Assembly: GCA_964497615.1 (NCBI GenBank)
Contig: CAZCEC010000053.1
Span: 1-44,805 of the forward strand
DNA: 44,805 nucleotides
Direction: 5' to 3'
Source: CAZCEC01 sp964497615
GTDB lineage: Bacteria > Chloroflexota > Anaerolineae > Anaerolineales > UBA6663
Shown one piece after another: positions 31,667 through 39,960 of this stretch. Both the position numbers and the translations under genes were made by a program. The first letter of the stretch is position 1, and every line of letters begins with the position of its first letter. The notes below the pieces were generated by a model. That model was not told the origin of the DNA and searched no databases. It worked only from the letters and a program-made list of their open reading frames with translations.

Positions 31667-33181
31667 CTAGAATTCGCGATTCGTGACCAGGTTCTGATAG
31701 AGCTTGACAGCCAGGCGCGGATGAGACTGGCTGAGGCGGCCCAGACCAGCGGGGCTGAGGGACAAGACGCGAGCGGCAGAACCGGCGATGGCGGGGTTAG
31801 ACGCGCCGCCGCCAAGCAAACCGCCCGCGCCCACGAAATCGCCTTGGGCGAGGGCGCGGGTGCCAGCCGTGGCCGACCCAGCCAGCAGAATGTGCAGGCT
31901 GTCGGCGGGAAGCGCGGCGCCAGCAGCGGGCGAGGTTTCGGCGCACACAAGCTGGAGGAACTCGACTTCGAGCGGCGTCAGGCCGGCCAGCACGCCGGAG
32001 GCCAAGGCCAGGTGCTTGCGTTCGCGGGCGAGGTTTGCCTCGATAAAGGCGGGGGCCACCACATCGAAGTAGGCTTGTGAAGGCAGGGTGAGCTCGATGG
32101 GGCCAAGTTCCCACGGGACATTGAGCTTGATCATGCGCACAACGTCCCAGCGAGCGGTGCCGTGGAAGACCATGCCTGGGACGTAGGCAGCGGGCAGGAA
32201 GCCCATATCGAAGAGCGATTGCTGTATGCGCGGGCTGCCGGCGCTGACGTCGCACTTGATGATCTCGGCCGCATAGGTCAGCTCGGCCGTCTCGACAGCC
32301 TGGCGCAACAGGCTGCCCTTGATGACGTCGTCCACGGCGATCAGTTCAGTGATGCGGACGCTGCGGTTGCGGTCGTCGTGGACGTAGCCGATGGCGCCCA
32401 AGGTACGTTCGCCTTCCGTAGCGACAAGATACTCGGCCTTTTTGGCGCGCAGTTGCGACAGGCCCTGATCAATCTGCATCGAGCCAAAGACCTCGGGTTG
32501 GTAGACGCGGCCCTGCTCGATGCGGAGGACGCGCACCAGGGCGGCGCCGGTGAGCGGGGATACTGCGACTTGCGTGTCGAGCGGATAAGGGCGGGCGTTG
32601 TCGCGCACCGTGACGGTCTCGTTTAGCTCCAGGTTGTGGAGCGAGAGCTCAGCCAGGGGCTGGACAGCGGAGATGACCTCCGCGGCGCCCGCGTGGCGCA
32701 GGGTGCGGCCGTTGCCGAAGAGCTGGCCGCTGAGGATCAGGCTCTCGCGCCAGGTCATCAGATAGTACATGGGCAAGAAACCGAGGGGCACGAGGCCGAT
32801 GCGGTCGTCAATCTTCTGGGTCTTGGGATGGACGGTGCGGGCCTCGGCGAAGGTGAACTCGACGCGCTCGTCGGAGGCATCCACCAGGGCGGTGAGCAGG
32901 GCGCGGCCCAGGCCCTTGCCGCCGGCTTCGGGGTCCACCACGAGGCGCCCGATCTCGCCGATCTGGTCGTTGTAGTCGCCATAGTTGAGGATGCAGGCGC
33001 CGGAGCCGAGGATCTGGCCGTCTTCTTCAACGACGAGCCAAATGATGTGATCGGAATAGACCCCACGCTTGACCCATTGGGGGTCGTAGAATTCGGGGAT
33101 GGCGTAATCGTCGCCGTAGTTCTTGCGGAACAGCTCGATCACAGCTTCGATGTCGTCCTCATGGATGGGGCGGATGTTCAT
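31667..33181 (-). CDS. GNAT acetyltransferase with degenerate cNMP-binding-like tail
   Basis: A 504-residue protein. Residues 1-130 are a GNAT domain with the CoA-loop EAGGKGLGRALL after a substrate-side EIGRLVVDP. The middle (about 180-345) looks like a second, weaker GNAT-like region. The last 120 residues follow the cyclic-nucleotide-binding-domain plan: LTPLEVEFLQLVCAE, SLHILLAGSATAG, ALAQGDFVGAGGLLGGG and HPRLAVKLYQNLVTN. The phosphate-binding Arg of the canonical RSA motif is missing (NPAIA instead), so cAMP binding is doubtful. GGAGGA lies upstream; TTG 33184 is an alternative start. The gene precedes the synthetase-GNAT fusion, recalling mycobacterial cAMP-gated Pat. Confidence 0.75.
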   Translation of the reverse strand: MNIRPIHEDDIEAVIELFRKNYGDDYAIPEFYDPQWVKRGVYSDHIIWLVVEEDGQILGSGACILNYGDYNDQIGEIGRLVVDPEAGGKGLGRALLTALVDASDERVEFTFAEARTVHPKTQKIDDRIGLVPLGFLPMYYLMTWRESLILSGQLFGNGRTLRHAGAAEVISAVQPLAELSLHNLELNETVTVRDNARPYPLDTQVAVSPLTGAALVRVLRIEQGRVYQPEVFGSMQIDQGLSQLRAKKAEYLVATEGERTLGAIGYVHDDRNRSVRITELIAVDDVIKGSLLRQAVETAELTYAAEIIKCDVSAGSPRIQQSLFDMGFLPAAYVPGMVFHGTARWDVVRMIKLNVPWELGPIELTLPSQAYFDVVAPAFIEANLARERKHLALASGVLAGLTPLEVEFLQLVCAETSPAAGAALPADSLHILLAGSATAGTRALAQGDFVGAGGLLGGGASNPAIAGSAARVLSLSPAGLGRLSQSHPRLAVKLYQNLVTNREF

Positions 33182-33266
33182 CAACGAGAATCCTCCGGCG
33201 GAGTGGGTGGTGGTGCTGACAGCATTCTACCGCAGACAGAAGGACAGATGAAGGTTGATCCTGGGG

Positions 33267-33272
33267 TACAAT
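33267..33272 (+). promoter_or_regulatory. -10 box upstream of mtnP
   Basis: TACAAT, 33 bases before GTG 33306. A strong AAGGAG (33292-33297) follows, so this gene has a conventional leader. No clear -35 is present. Confidence 0.4.
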
Positions 33273-33305
33273 CGCAGCCAGTCGATGAATCAAGGAGACT
33301 CGACC

Positions 33306-34187
33306 GTGGAAAACGAGACGCTGGGCGGCCCGCCCAATCTGGGCATCATAGGGGGGTCGGGGCTGTACAACATGGCGGGGCTGACCGAGGTGCGCGAGCA
33401 TGACGTGGACACCCCCTTTGGCAAGCCGAGCGACCCGGTGGTGGTGGGCACCCTGGCGGGGCAGCGGGTGGCGTTCCTGGCGCGGCATGGCAAGGGCCAT
33501 CGGTACTCACCAAGCGAGGTGAACTACCGCGCGAACATCTTTGCCCTGAAGATGCTAGGCGTGGAGCGCGTGATCGCGGTAAGCGCCTGCGGCAGCCTGC
33601 GCGAGGACTACGCGCCCGGCCACATCGTCATCCCGGACCAAATCTATGACAACACCAAGGGGCGGGAACGAAGCTTCTTCGGCGGCGGGCTGGTGGCGCA
33701 CGTGGGCGTGGCCGACCCATTCTGCCCGACGCTTTCGATGCAATTGCACGAAGCAGTCAAGCAGACGGGTGCGACGGTCCATCGCGGCGGGGCGTTCATC
33801 ACAATCGAGGGGCCGCGCTTCTCCACCAAGGCCGAGAGCAACGCCTTTCGGCAATGGGGGATGAGCCTGGTGGGGATGACGACCTCGCCCGAAGCATTCT
33901 TGGCACGCGAGGCGGAACTGTGCTACGCCTGCATGGCGCATGTCACCGACTACGATGTGTGGCATACGTCGGAAGAGCCAGTGACGGTGGAGATGGTGAT
34001 CCGCATCATCAATCAGAACACCGCCATCGCGCAGCGGGCACTGCTGGACCTGGCGGGCCAGCCCGCCAATCGCGCGGACTGCCCCTGCCCGAGCGCGCTG
34101 GCCGCGGCCCTGATTACCGATCCGGCGCGCATACCAGCGGAGACAAAGAAACGGCTGAATCTGCTCACTGGCAAGTATGTCGGCTAG
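33306..34187 (+). CDS. mtnP: S-methyl-5'-thioadenosine phosphorylase
   Basis: A 293-residue PNP-family phosphorylase that splits methylthioadenosine from polyamine synthesis into adenine and methylthioribose-1-phosphate. The phosphate site is GIIGGSGLYNMAG, then HGKGHRYSPSEVNYRANIF, VSACGSLRED, FITIEGPRFSTKAE and the base-binding TDYDVWH. The Asp in TDYD and PEAFLAREAELCYA resemble MTA rather than guanosine phosphorylases. GTG 33306 is chosen from AAGGAG eight bases upstream; an upstream in-frame start is less likely. The stop overlaps the ftsW/rodA start (34177). No other methionine-salvage gene is present. Confidence 0.92.
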   Translation: MENETLGGPPNLGIIGGSGLYNMAGLTEVREHDVDTPFGKPSDPVVVGTLAGQRVAFLARHGKGHRYSPSEVNYRANIFALKMLGVERVIAVSACGSLREDYAPGHIVIPDQIYDNTKGRERSFFGGGLVAHVGVADPFCPTLSMQLHEAVKQTGATVHRGGAFITIEGPRFSTKAESNAFRQWGMSLVGMTTSPEAFLAREAELCYACMAHVTDYDVWHTSEEPVTVEMVIRIINQNTAIAQRALLDLAGQPANRADCPCPSALAAALITDPARIPAETKKRLNLLTGKYVG

Positions 34188-35544
34188 CTTAGTGCGGCAA
34201 CGCGAGGGGCGGCTGGTTTGGCTGGCGGGGATCTTTCTGCTGGCGGCGGCGGGCGCGTTGACGGTTGCGCCGGCAGTGCGGGCAGGCGCGTGGCCGGCCC
34301 TGAGCGCCCTGCCCCTGGCCCCGCTGGGCATGGTGGTGGCCTGGCTGGCCTGTGCGGGCGCGGCCACGTGGGTGGTGCGGCGGGTTCTGCCCCGGCACGA
34401 TCCCCTTCTACTTCCAATCGTTTACCTGCTTTCTGGATGGGGGCTGCTGCTCATTTGGCGGCTGGCGCCGGCGTTTGGCTTGCGCCAGACCGCCTGGCTG
34501 GGGGTGGGCACGGTGGCCCTAATCGGTGTGATCGTGCTGCCGGGCGACCTGCGCTGGCTGCGGCGCTACCGGTACACCTGGCTGGCGGCGGGGCTGGCGC
34601 TGACGGCCTTGACCTTTGTGCTGGGGGTCAATCCATCTGGCGTGGGCGACCGGCTGTGGCTGGGCTGCTGCGGGCTGTATCTTCAACCGGCGGAAGTGCT
34701 CAAGCTGCTGCTGGTCGTCTTCCTGGCGTCGTACCTGTCGGACCGGCGCGAGCAGTTGTTTGAGACCCAGCCGGGTTGGAACGTCGTTCCCGCACCGCGC
34801 CAGTCGCTGGTGTACTTTCTGCCGATGCTGGTGATGTGGGGCTTTTCGGCCCTGATCTTGATCTCCCAACGCGACCTGGGCATGAGCACCTTGTTCTTTG
34901 GGGTGTTCATCATCATGCTCTACCTGGCCTCCGGGCGATGGATCTATGTGGCGGCGGGGGCTGTGCTGCTGGGATTGGCGGCAGTGATGGGCTACTACCT
35001 GTTCGACGTGGTGCGTATCCGCGTGGAGGCGTGGTGGAACCCTTGGGCAGACCCTACCGGCCGATCCTATCAGATCGTGCAGTCGCTGATCGCGGTGGCG
35101 GCCGGCGGGCTGACGGGACGCGGGCCGGGCATGGGCGTGCCGGGGGTGATTCCAGTCGCGCACTCGGACTTTATCTTCGCGGCGCTGGCGGAGGAGTGGG
35201 GACTTCTGGGCGTTGGCGTGGTCGTGGCGCTGCTGGGCGTGCTGGTGGCGCGGGGCCTGCGGGCGGCGGTGGAAGCCCCCACTCTATTCGGGCAATTGCT
35301 GGCGGGCGGGCTCAGCGGGCTGCTCGGACTACAGGCCCTGCTGATTATGGGCGGCGTCATCCGGCTGACGCCGCTGACGGGGCTGACACTGCCCTTCTTG
35401 AGCTACGGCGGGTCGTCGCTGGTGTCGGCCTTTGTGTTGGTGGGGCTGCTGCTGAAGTTGACGGCGGGCGACCGAAGCTCCGGCGCTTATGCGGGGCGGG
35501 ACGGGAAGGCGCAGGCAGCGTTTGAGTCGGAGGCCCAGGACTGA
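34177..35544 (+). CDS. FtsW/RodA/SpoVE family SEDS glycosyltransferase
   Basis: A 455-residue polytopic protein with about ten membrane helices, a SEDS peptidoglycan polymerase by family. The conserved core is present: LQPAEVLKLLLVVFLA, the catalytic Asp D233 in SQRDLGMSTLFF, SYQIVQSLIAVAAGGLTGRG, the PVAHSDFIFAALAEEWG loop and LTLPFLSYGGSSLVSAFV. The N-terminus is longer than in E. coli FtsW and has extra helices. Genes of this family usually pair with a class B PBP, and the next gene (sharing the A of ATG with its stop, TGATG) is such a homologue but is catalytically defective. Whether it acts in elongation or division cannot be told. Confidence 0.9.
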   Translation: MSASLVRQREGRLVWLAGIFLLAAAGALTVAPAVRAGAWPALSALPLAPLGMVVAWLACAGAATWVVRRVLPRHDPLLLPIVYLLSGWGLLLIWRLAPAFGLRQTAWLGVGTVALIGVIVLPGDLRWLRRYRYTWLAAGLALTALTFVLGVNPSGVGDRLWLGCCGLYLQPAEVLKLLLVVFLASYLSDRREQLFETQPGWNVVPAPRQSLVYFLPMLVMWGFSALILISQRDLGMSTLFFGVFIIMLYLASGRWIYVAAGAVLLGLAAVMGYYLFDVVRIRVEAWWNPWADPTGRSYQIVQSLIAVAAGGLTGRGPGMGVPGVIPVAHSDFIFAALAEEWGLLGVGVVVALLGVLVARGLRAAVEAPTLFGQLLAGGLSGLLGLQALLIMGGVIRLTPLTGLTLPFLSYGGSSLVSAFVLVGLLLKLTAGDRSSGAYAGRDGKAQAAFESEAQD

Positions 35545-36878
35545 TGGATGCTCAGGTCCGGCGGTTAGCGGCGGTGTTCGGAGCGGCATTCCTGGCCGTA
35601 GTGCTGGCGGCGGGCTACTGGGGCTTTGTGCGCAGCGAGGACCTGCAGGCCCGCGGCGACAATCCGCGGCGAATACTGGACGAGCGCCGGACCGCGCGGG
35701 GGACGATCTACGACCGCGCGGACCAGGTGCTGGCCGAATCCACCGGAGCGCCGGGGGCGCTGACGCGTTACTACCACTACCCTGCCCTTGCGCCAGTGGT
35801 GGGCTATGTTTCGCCGCTGTACGGGCTGGCTGGCGTGGAGGCGGCGCTGGATGAGGCACTGCACGGCGGCGCAGGACTTGACCCGTTCGATCTCTTCTGG
35901 CAGGGCTCGGTTCTGGGGGAACCGCCAACGGGCCGCGATGTGCGCCTGACCCTGGACCTGACGGTGCAGCAGGCGGCTGACGCAGCCCTGGCGGAGCGCG
36001 CCGGGGCGGTGGTGGTGCTGGACATTCGCTCCGGGCACCTTTTGGCGCTGGCCACTCACCCCACCTATGATGCCAACACATTGGAGGCGGACTGGGGCGA
36101 CCTGGTGGCCGACAGCGGGGCGCCGCTGCTCAATCGGGCCACGCTGGGTCTTTATCAGCCAGGCGGTGCGCTGTGGCCGGTAACACTGGCAGCCGCGGCC
36201 GAGCATGAGCCTGACCTGTTGAGCCAGGCGTACCCGGACGCCACGCTGCCCATCGCGTTGAACGGCGAGGCATATGGCTGCCGGGTTACGCCCGCTCTGG
36301 AGCGCCTCACTGTGCGGGAGAGCCTGTTGTTTGGCTGTCCGGGGCCGATTGGGGCGGTGGGCCAGGCGCTAGGTCCGGAAGCTCTGGAGGCGATCCACAC
36401 CGCGTTCGAGATGTTCACCCCGCCCAGTCTGGCAATCCAAGCCACGGCTAGTGCGGCCGCACCGGTGACGGAGGCGGCCCGCGCCGCAGTGGGGCTGGAA
36501 GGGTGGACGGTAACGCCGCTGCGGGTCGCGCTGGCGCTGGCGGCGGTAGCAGGAGACGGCACGCTGCCGGCGCCGCAGTTAGTGCTTGCGACCCAGGGCG
36601 CGAATGGCATCTGGCGGCCGGAGCCGCCTGAGGGCGCGGTCGTCACCGCCATCAGCCCGGAGGCAGCGGCGCGGGTGAAAGCACTGCTGCCTGAAGGCGG
36701 CTACCTTGCGACGGCGCCGGGCAGTGCGGGCGGCGGTGTGCGTGCCTGGTATCTAGGGTTTGGCCCGCAGACTGAAACTCGGTATGTGGTTGTGGTGTTA
36801 CTGGAAGATGGGGACACCGTGGCCGCCCAGGCGATTGGCCGCGGGGTGCTGGCGCAGGCGCTGGCCGCTCAGCGGTAG
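35544..36878 (+). CDS. Class B PBP homologue with lost catalytic motifs
   Basis: A 444-residue bitopic protein with one N-terminal membrane helix (LAAVFGAAFLAVVLAAGYWGF) and the class B PBP fold: RGTIYDRADQVLAES in the pedestal, then GAVVVLDIRSGHLLALATHPTYDAN at the transpeptidase start. The SxxK motif should follow YxPG, but the segment reads YQPGGALW: Ser becomes G208 and Lys becomes W211. The SxN motif is replaced by FGCPGP and KTG is not found in TAPGSAGGGVRAWYLG. It cannot be an acylating transpeptidase. It may act as a structural partner or activator of the adjacent SEDS polymerase. The end overlaps the convergent gene by 10 bases. Confidence 0.85.
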   Translation: MDAQVRRLAAVFGAAFLAVVLAAGYWGFVRSEDLQARGDNPRRILDERRTARGTIYDRADQVLAESTGAPGALTRYYHYPALAPVVGYVSPLYGLAGVEAALDEALHGGAGLDPFDLFWQGSVLGEPPTGRDVRLTLDLTVQQAADAALAERAGAVVVLDIRSGHLLALATHPTYDANTLEADWGDLVADSGAPLLNRATLGLYQPGGALWPVTLAAAAEHEPDLLSQAYPDATLPIALNGEAYGCRVTPALERLTVRESLLFGCPGPIGAVGQALGPEALEAIHTAFEMFTPPSLAIQATASAAAPVTEAARAAVGLEGWTVTPLRVALALAAVAGDGTLPAPQLVLATQGANGIWRPEPPEGAVVTAISPEAAARVKALLPEGGYLATAPGSAGGGVRAWYLGFGPQTETRYVVVVLLEDGDTVAAQAIGRGVLAQALAAQR

Positions 36879-38554
36879 ATGGCAACCACCTGCCCGTCGG
36901 CGCGGCGCACCAGGCGCAGCTCCTCGCTGGCAAACGGTGTGCACGACAGGGGAATGAGCCAACACTGGTCGGTCTCGGTGGGGCGATTGAGAATGTCGCC
37001 CGACAGTGTTTTGACCTGCGTGAAAGGGGGCACCGGCAGCGGCGCCAGCGTCCACACAGTTTGCTGGTAGGTGAGGATGGGCGCGGCGCGACGAAGAACG
37101 GCGGAGAGCGCCGCCAGCGTGACGAGGGCCAGCGCCAGACTTACGAAAGAGACGCGCAGCAGCCGAGGCGTGGGGCCGGTCCAGCGGCTGCCGCTTGCCA
37201 GCCGAGCAAGCCCGAACGCCAGCGGGAGCAGCCCTCCACTCCACAGAAAGCCCGCCCCGAAGCGCGGCTCCGGCGCGATGACGAACCAGTAGGCGAGGCC
37301 CGCGAGGCAGACCAGGCTCAGCGTCAGGAATGGGCGGCGCTCGGCCGGAGCAGGAGCCGGCGAGACCACACGAGTGAGGGCCAGAAGGGCCAAGCCAATG
37401 ATGAACACGGCGGCCAGGATCTGCAGGTCCGGCATGGCGCTGACTCGGGCGTACCAGGCCGGGAGCCAGGTGAGGCTGCTCACCACGCCCACCATCGGCG
37501 CATTTGGCAGCCGCGCCCAACTGAGCACCCAGACGGTTTCGCGCAGGGCCGCGTCTGGCGGCGCCGCCCACGGCAGGGGGTAGAGGCACGAGAACGGCAC
37601 AGGATAGGCCAGGCAACCCGATACGACCACGCTTCGCGCCAGCCACGGCAGGCTGAGGAGCAGCACGGCTCCCGCCACTGACGCGATCATCAGCCGGGAC
37701 CGAAGTGTTGCTTGCCGCCGCCCGAGCCACCAAACCAGCGCCGGCAGCAGCAGCCACGGCACGGCCGATAGCTTGATGGCAGCCAAGAAAACTGCCAGAA
37801 TCACCAGCCCCCACCAATCGGCGCCGCGGACCGAGTTCGAGGCTACGGCACGCAGGCCAAGGTGGGCCAGCAAGAAACTCAGCAGCAGCACGGCGAGATC
37901 AGGCGAGGGCGAAGGGAGATTGCCAGTCAGGGTCTCGGAGAAGAAGGCAATGGGGGTGAGAGCCAGAAACCAGCCGGCCAGGGATGACCGGCCGGAGCGA
38001 AGGGCGCGCCCCAGCGCGATGCAGGCAGCCACACCCCACAGCCAGAGGAGGAGGGCCGGCAGGATGAAGTAGTTCGTGTGCCGGTCAGGCGCGAAGGGCA
38101 ACTCTATGACGGCGGCCAGGGCCAGCCAATGCGACGTAAAGCCCAGGCGGCCATGCAGGTTGGAAAGGCCCAGCGGCGCAATATTGGCCCGCATCCATTC
38201 GATCGCGGAGGAGTGATAGAGCCCCGTATCGTCGTTTTCAATCACGCCGCGGCACAGGAAAGCCGCCAGGAGCAGCACTGCCAGACCCAAGGCGATCTGC
38301 GCGGGCGTGATACGGGGCAAGCCGCCCAGTCGCAGCCGCGCGGCCAGGGCCAGCCAGCCCAGCGCCAGCAGCGGGAGAGGCAGGCCGCGGACCGGGATGA
38401 AGAAGTTGGCAGCGGTGACGCAGGCGGCCAGTAACGCCAAGCCCGCCAGCGGCTCGACCAAGTCGAGCGAGCCCGCTGCGGGTCGGCCGTCGAGGCGGCG
38501 GCGCACAAGGTACGCGGGCAGGCCCCAGCCGAGGAGGGCGGGGAGCCAAAGCAC
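36869..38554 (-). CDS. LIC_10190-like polytopic membrane protein
   Basis: A 561-residue protein with about a dozen hydrophobic segments and a small soluble C-terminal tail (about 60 residues with a DQCWLIPLSCTPF segment). The conserved N-terminal loop ENDDTGLYHSSAIEWMRAN, then GLSNLHGRLGFTSHWLALA, resembles the LIC_10190-type family and glycosyltransferase-C-like membrane proteins. No catalytic function is established for that family; an Asp pair in the first loop would fit lipid-linked sugar transfer. The C-terminal end overlaps the dead PBP gene by ten bases (36869-36878). No clear ribosome site is visible near 38554. Confidence 0.7.
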   Translation of the reverse strand: MLWLPALLGWGLPAYLVRRRLDGRPAAGSLDLVEPLAGLALLAACVTAANFFIPVRGLPLPLLALGWLALAARLRLGGLPRITPAQIALGLAVLLLAAFLCRGVIENDDTGLYHSSAIEWMRANIAPLGLSNLHGRLGFTSHWLALAAVIELPFAPDRHTNYFILPALLLWLWGVAACIALGRALRSGRSSLAGWFLALTPIAFFSETLTGNLPSPSPDLAVLLLSFLLAHLGLRAVASNSVRGADWWGLVILAVFLAAIKLSAVPWLLLPALVWWLGRRQATLRSRLMIASVAGAVLLLSLPWLARSVVVSGCLAYPVPFSCLYPLPWAAPPDAALRETVWVLSWARLPNAPMVGVVSSLTWLPAWYARVSAMPDLQILAAVFIIGLALLALTRVVSPAPAPAERRPFLTLSLVCLAGLAYWFVIAPEPRFGAGFLWSGGLLPLAFGLARLASGSRWTGPTPRLLRVSFVSLALALVTLAALSAVLRRAAPILTYQQTVWTLAPLPVPPFTQVKTLSGDILNRPTETDQCWLIPLSCTPFASEELRLVRRADGQVVAIYR

Positions 38555-38631
38555 CTGACCTGCGATGAGTGGCAGCAGCGTGGCCCCCTGTGAGTGGCGG
38601 GTTGTCGGAAGCTCGACGCGCCAGCCGTTGG

Positions 38632-39840
38632 CTAGGCGCGGCGGGCGCGAGCGAACCGGCGCTTGCCGACCTGGATGACGGCCTCCGGCTGATCCAGGAC
38701 GGTGGTGATGTCAGTGACGGTTTGCCCGTTGAGGCGGACGCCGTTCTGGCTCATCAGGCGGCGGGCCTCGCCCTTGGAGGCAGCCAGTCCATGCTGGGCC
38801 AACAAATCCACCAACAAGGGAGCGCCTTCAAATGTGATCTCCGGCATGTCTTCGGGCAGGTCGCCGCGCTGGAAGACGCGTTGGAAATGAGCCTCGGCCT
38901 CAGCCACGTGCTCATCCCCGTAGTAGATGCCGACGATTTCGCGCGCTAACTGCATCTTGGTGTCGCGCGGGTGGCGCGTGCCGGCGGCCAGGCCCGCCTC
39001 GATTTCCGCGATCTCGGCCGGGGTGAGACGGGAGAGCAGCTCGAAATACTTGACCATCGCGAAGTCGGGCAGGCTCATCACCTTGCCGTACATGTCTTCC
39101 GGGGTAGTGTCGATGGGGATGATGTTGCCGGTGGACTTGGACATGCGGACGACGCCGTCGGTGCCGGGGAGGATGCCGGTGATGATGCCCACCAGGGGGC
39201 GCTGGCCCAGTGCCTCCTGCAGCTTGCGCCCGGCGACGACGATGTTGAAAAGCTGGTCGGTGCCGCCAACCTGGACATCAGTGTGCATTTGGGCTGCGTC
39301 GTACCCCTGCATAATGGCGTAGAAGGTCTCGTGCAGGAAGATCGGCTCACCGGCGCTCAGGCGCTTGGCGAAGTTCTCGCGGGCCAGGAACTGTTGCACG
39401 GTGAAGTTTTGCCCCAGGCGGATGAGGTCCAGCAGGGACAGCTCGGCCAGCCACTCGCCGTTGTAGCGCACGCGGGTGCGCGTGCGGTCAAGGATGCGGA
39501 AGGCCTGCGCGGCATAGGTGCGCGAGTTTTCGGCCACCTGCTCCTCGGTGAGGATCGGCCGCGCTTTGTTCTTGTCGGAGGGATCGCCGACCAGGGCGGT
39601 GTAGCTGCCAATCAGGAAGGTGACCTCGTGACCCAGGTCCTGAAACTGGCGCAGCTTGCGCATGGTGATGGTATGCCCCAGGTGCAGGTCCTTGGAGGTG
39701 GGGTCGTAGCCGCAATAGACGCGCAGGGGGCGGCCCTCGGCCAGGCGTTCGCGCAGCTCGCGAGCCATATTGGCCCGGAGGGTTTCATCCCCATAGTCGG
39801 TGCCCTGCATCAGCAGGGCCACCTGCTCGTCCAGATTCAT
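38632..39840 (-). CDS. tyrS: Tyrosyl-tRNA synthetase
   Basis: A 402-residue class I aminoacyl-tRNA synthetase that charges tRNA-Tyr. The HIGH motif is HLGH in TSKDLHLGHTITMRKLRQF, KMSKS is GVVRMSKSTGNII, and an S4 RNA-binding domain forms the C-terminus (ASKGEARRLMSQNGVRLNGQ). Length and motif spacing fit the TyrZ-like subgroup. A GAGGAG ribosome site precedes ATG 39840, and the TATAAT box on the minus strand is 36 bases upstream. It is divergent from alaS. No T-box leader is visible in the 120-base gap. Confidence 0.96.
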   Translation of the reverse strand: MNLDEQVALLMQGTDYGDETLRANMARELRERLAEGRPLRVYCGYDPTSKDLHLGHTITMRKLRQFQDLGHEVTFLIGSYTALVGDPSDKNKARPILTEEQVAENSRTYAAQAFRILDRTRTRVRYNGEWLAELSLLDLIRLGQNFTVQQFLARENFAKRLSAGEPIFLHETFYAIMQGYDAAQMHTDVQVGGTDQLFNIVVAGRKLQEALGQRPLVGIITGILPGTDGVVRMSKSTGNIIPIDTTPEDMYGKVMSLPDFAMVKYFELLSRLTPAEIAEIEAGLAAGTRHPRDTKMQLAREIVGIYYGDEHVAEAEAHFQRVFQRGDLPEDMPEITFEGAPLLVDLLAQHGLAASKGEARRLMSQNGVRLNGQTVTDITTVLDQPEAVIQVGKRRFARARRA

Positions 39841-39875
39841 GCGATCTCCTCGGCGAATGGCGGCACGGCGGTGGC

Positions 39876-39881
39876 ATTATA
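39876..39881 (-). promoter_or_regulatory. -10 box of tyrS
   Basis: On the minus strand TATAAT, with TTCGGT (39904-39899) 17 bases upstream as a weak -35. It drives tyrS and lies back to back with the alaS promoter. Confidence 0.5.
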
Positions 39882-39920
39882 CCGTAGGCAGTCGGGGCAC
39901 CGAAGCCGCGTTTTCTCGCG

Positions 39921-39926
39921 TATAAT
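39921..39926 (+). promoter_or_regulatory. -10 box of alaS
   Basis: Consensus TATAAT, 35 bases before ATG 39961, with no good -35. The two -10 boxes of tyrS and alaS are 39 bases apart, so their -35 regions overlap and could be co-regulated. Confidence 0.5.
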
Positions 39927-39960
39927 CCTCGGTCTAGATCAGACATGGAGTGAAGACTGA

